Shown: in pieces, positions 63,543-64,000 of the stretch
Position numbering within the stretch: position 1 is the stretch's first letter
Layout: the number at the start of each line of letters is the position of its first letter
Source: Dermatophagoides farinae
Taxonomy: Eukaryota; Arthropoda; Arachnida; Sarcoptiformes; Pyroglyphidae
Assembly: GCF_024713945.1 (NCBI RefSeq)
Contig: NC_134678.1
Span: 3,596,001 to 3,660,000, forward strand
DNA length: 64,000 nucleotides
Direction: 5' to 3'
Translations under genes and position numbers: made by a program
Notes under the pieces: model-generated
What the model was told of the DNA's origin: nothing
The model's database searches: none
Seen by the model: the letters and a program-made list of their open reading frames with translations, nothing else

Positions 63543-64000
63543 TTTTTACGAAAATTCATCGCATGCACGCACAATTCCTGATCAGGAAAAAAAGTAAAAA
63601 GGTTAGTACTAACCTATTTTGGTTATTATACAAAAAATAACCTTTTCAGGTTAGTACTGACCAATTTGGGTGATGAGCAATTTTGCCAACCGATTGTTCC
63701 ATCGATATTTCTAAATCATCGATTGTATCGTTCATTACGCGATTGTTGCAACAATTACACCCTCTTTTATTCCCTTTTCCTATATTAAAATATTAGAAAT
63801 ATAATAAAATACATCCATATTTCACATCCCAATTGCGTCATACAACGTTAATTGTACCGTTTGAAATAGGTTCATTTGCTTACCATGATCATTTTTAATC
63901 AAGAATATCAACAATTAAGACGAAATGAAAATTACTGATGATGAAAATATTAACAAATCATCCATGAAATATATTCTCAATATTCTATTTCTATATTCTA
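63543..64000. promoter_or_regulatory. FN3K upstream region with three near-perfect palindromes
   Basis: Directly upstream of the FN3K start are TTCCTGATCAGGAA (63575-63588, perfect), GGTTAGTACTAACC (63601-63614, perfect) and GGTTAGTACTGACC (63649-63662, one mismatch). The last two are copies 48 bp apart. AAAAGGTTA at 63597-63605 also pairs with TAACCTTTT at 63638-63646. The rest of the window to the right edge shows no gene. Confidence 0.7.

Overview
The window is compact, AT-rich arthropod nuclear DNA. It holds 20 protein-coding genes whose introns are mostly 50-85 bp. Gene content (beta-heavy spectrin, Alk with MAM/LDLa/Gly-rich ectodomain, a cathepsin F-like protease) and gene style fit an astigmatid mite such as a house dust mite. 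That placement is inference from content; no species marker is present. No transposon, virus-like element, CRISPR array, rRNA or convincing tRNA was found. Exon boundaries were read by hand from splice signals and checked for reading-frame phase.

Layout. 1-10093 (-): most of a beta-heavy spectrin gene, cut by the left edge. 10094-14205: a 4.1 kb gene-free stretch with microsatellites. 14206-19768 (-): FRMD8-like, CHP1 and NEMF. 19965-21582 (+): USP39, sharing a short divergent promoter with NEMF. 22432-33010 (+): a large gene with a beta-spectrin-type actin-binding domain, degenerate spectrin-like rods, a long disordered region with repeated W-acidic motifs, and a C-terminal KASH domain. 33247-34647 (+): cathepsin F-like protease. 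35622-40683 (+): Alk receptor tyrosine kinase in 18 exons. 43317-43809 (+): PPP1R14-type PP1 inhibitor. 44178-46250 (-): LRP11-like MANSC/LDLa membrane protein. 46663-47207 (-): AP2S1. 47435-49459 (+): CRNKL1. 50276-52366 (+): EHD ATPase. 52396-53274 (-): CGRRF1-like RING protein. 53464-54445 (-): Rieske protein. 54673-55806 (-): BPNT1. 56100-58657 (+): SCYL1. 58675-60526 (-): PDE12. 60805-62380 (+): ANGEL. 62382-63542 (-): FN3K.

Genes are packed head-to-head (NEMF/USP39, AP2S1/CRNKL1, BPNT1/SCYL1, PDE12/ANGEL; 196-293 bp between start codons) and tail-to-tail (SCYL1/PDE12 stops 17 bp apart, ANGEL/FN3K stops 1 bp apart). Most are housekeeping genes. Functional themes recur: membrane traffic (AP2S1, EHD, SCYL1, FRMD8), cortical and nuclear cytoskeleton (the two spectrin-family genes), RNA metabolism (USP39, CRNKL1, PDE12, ANGEL) and ribosome quality control (NEMF).

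The most novel item is the gene at 22432-33010. It joins a spectrin actin-binding domain to a KASH tail and carries six DDWLDYL-type motifs that look like kinesin-light-chain docking sites. Its reading frame steps by +1 at two places. Similar unexplained frame steps occur in the LRP11-like gene, so either small sequence errors or unusual decoding/splicing must be separated.
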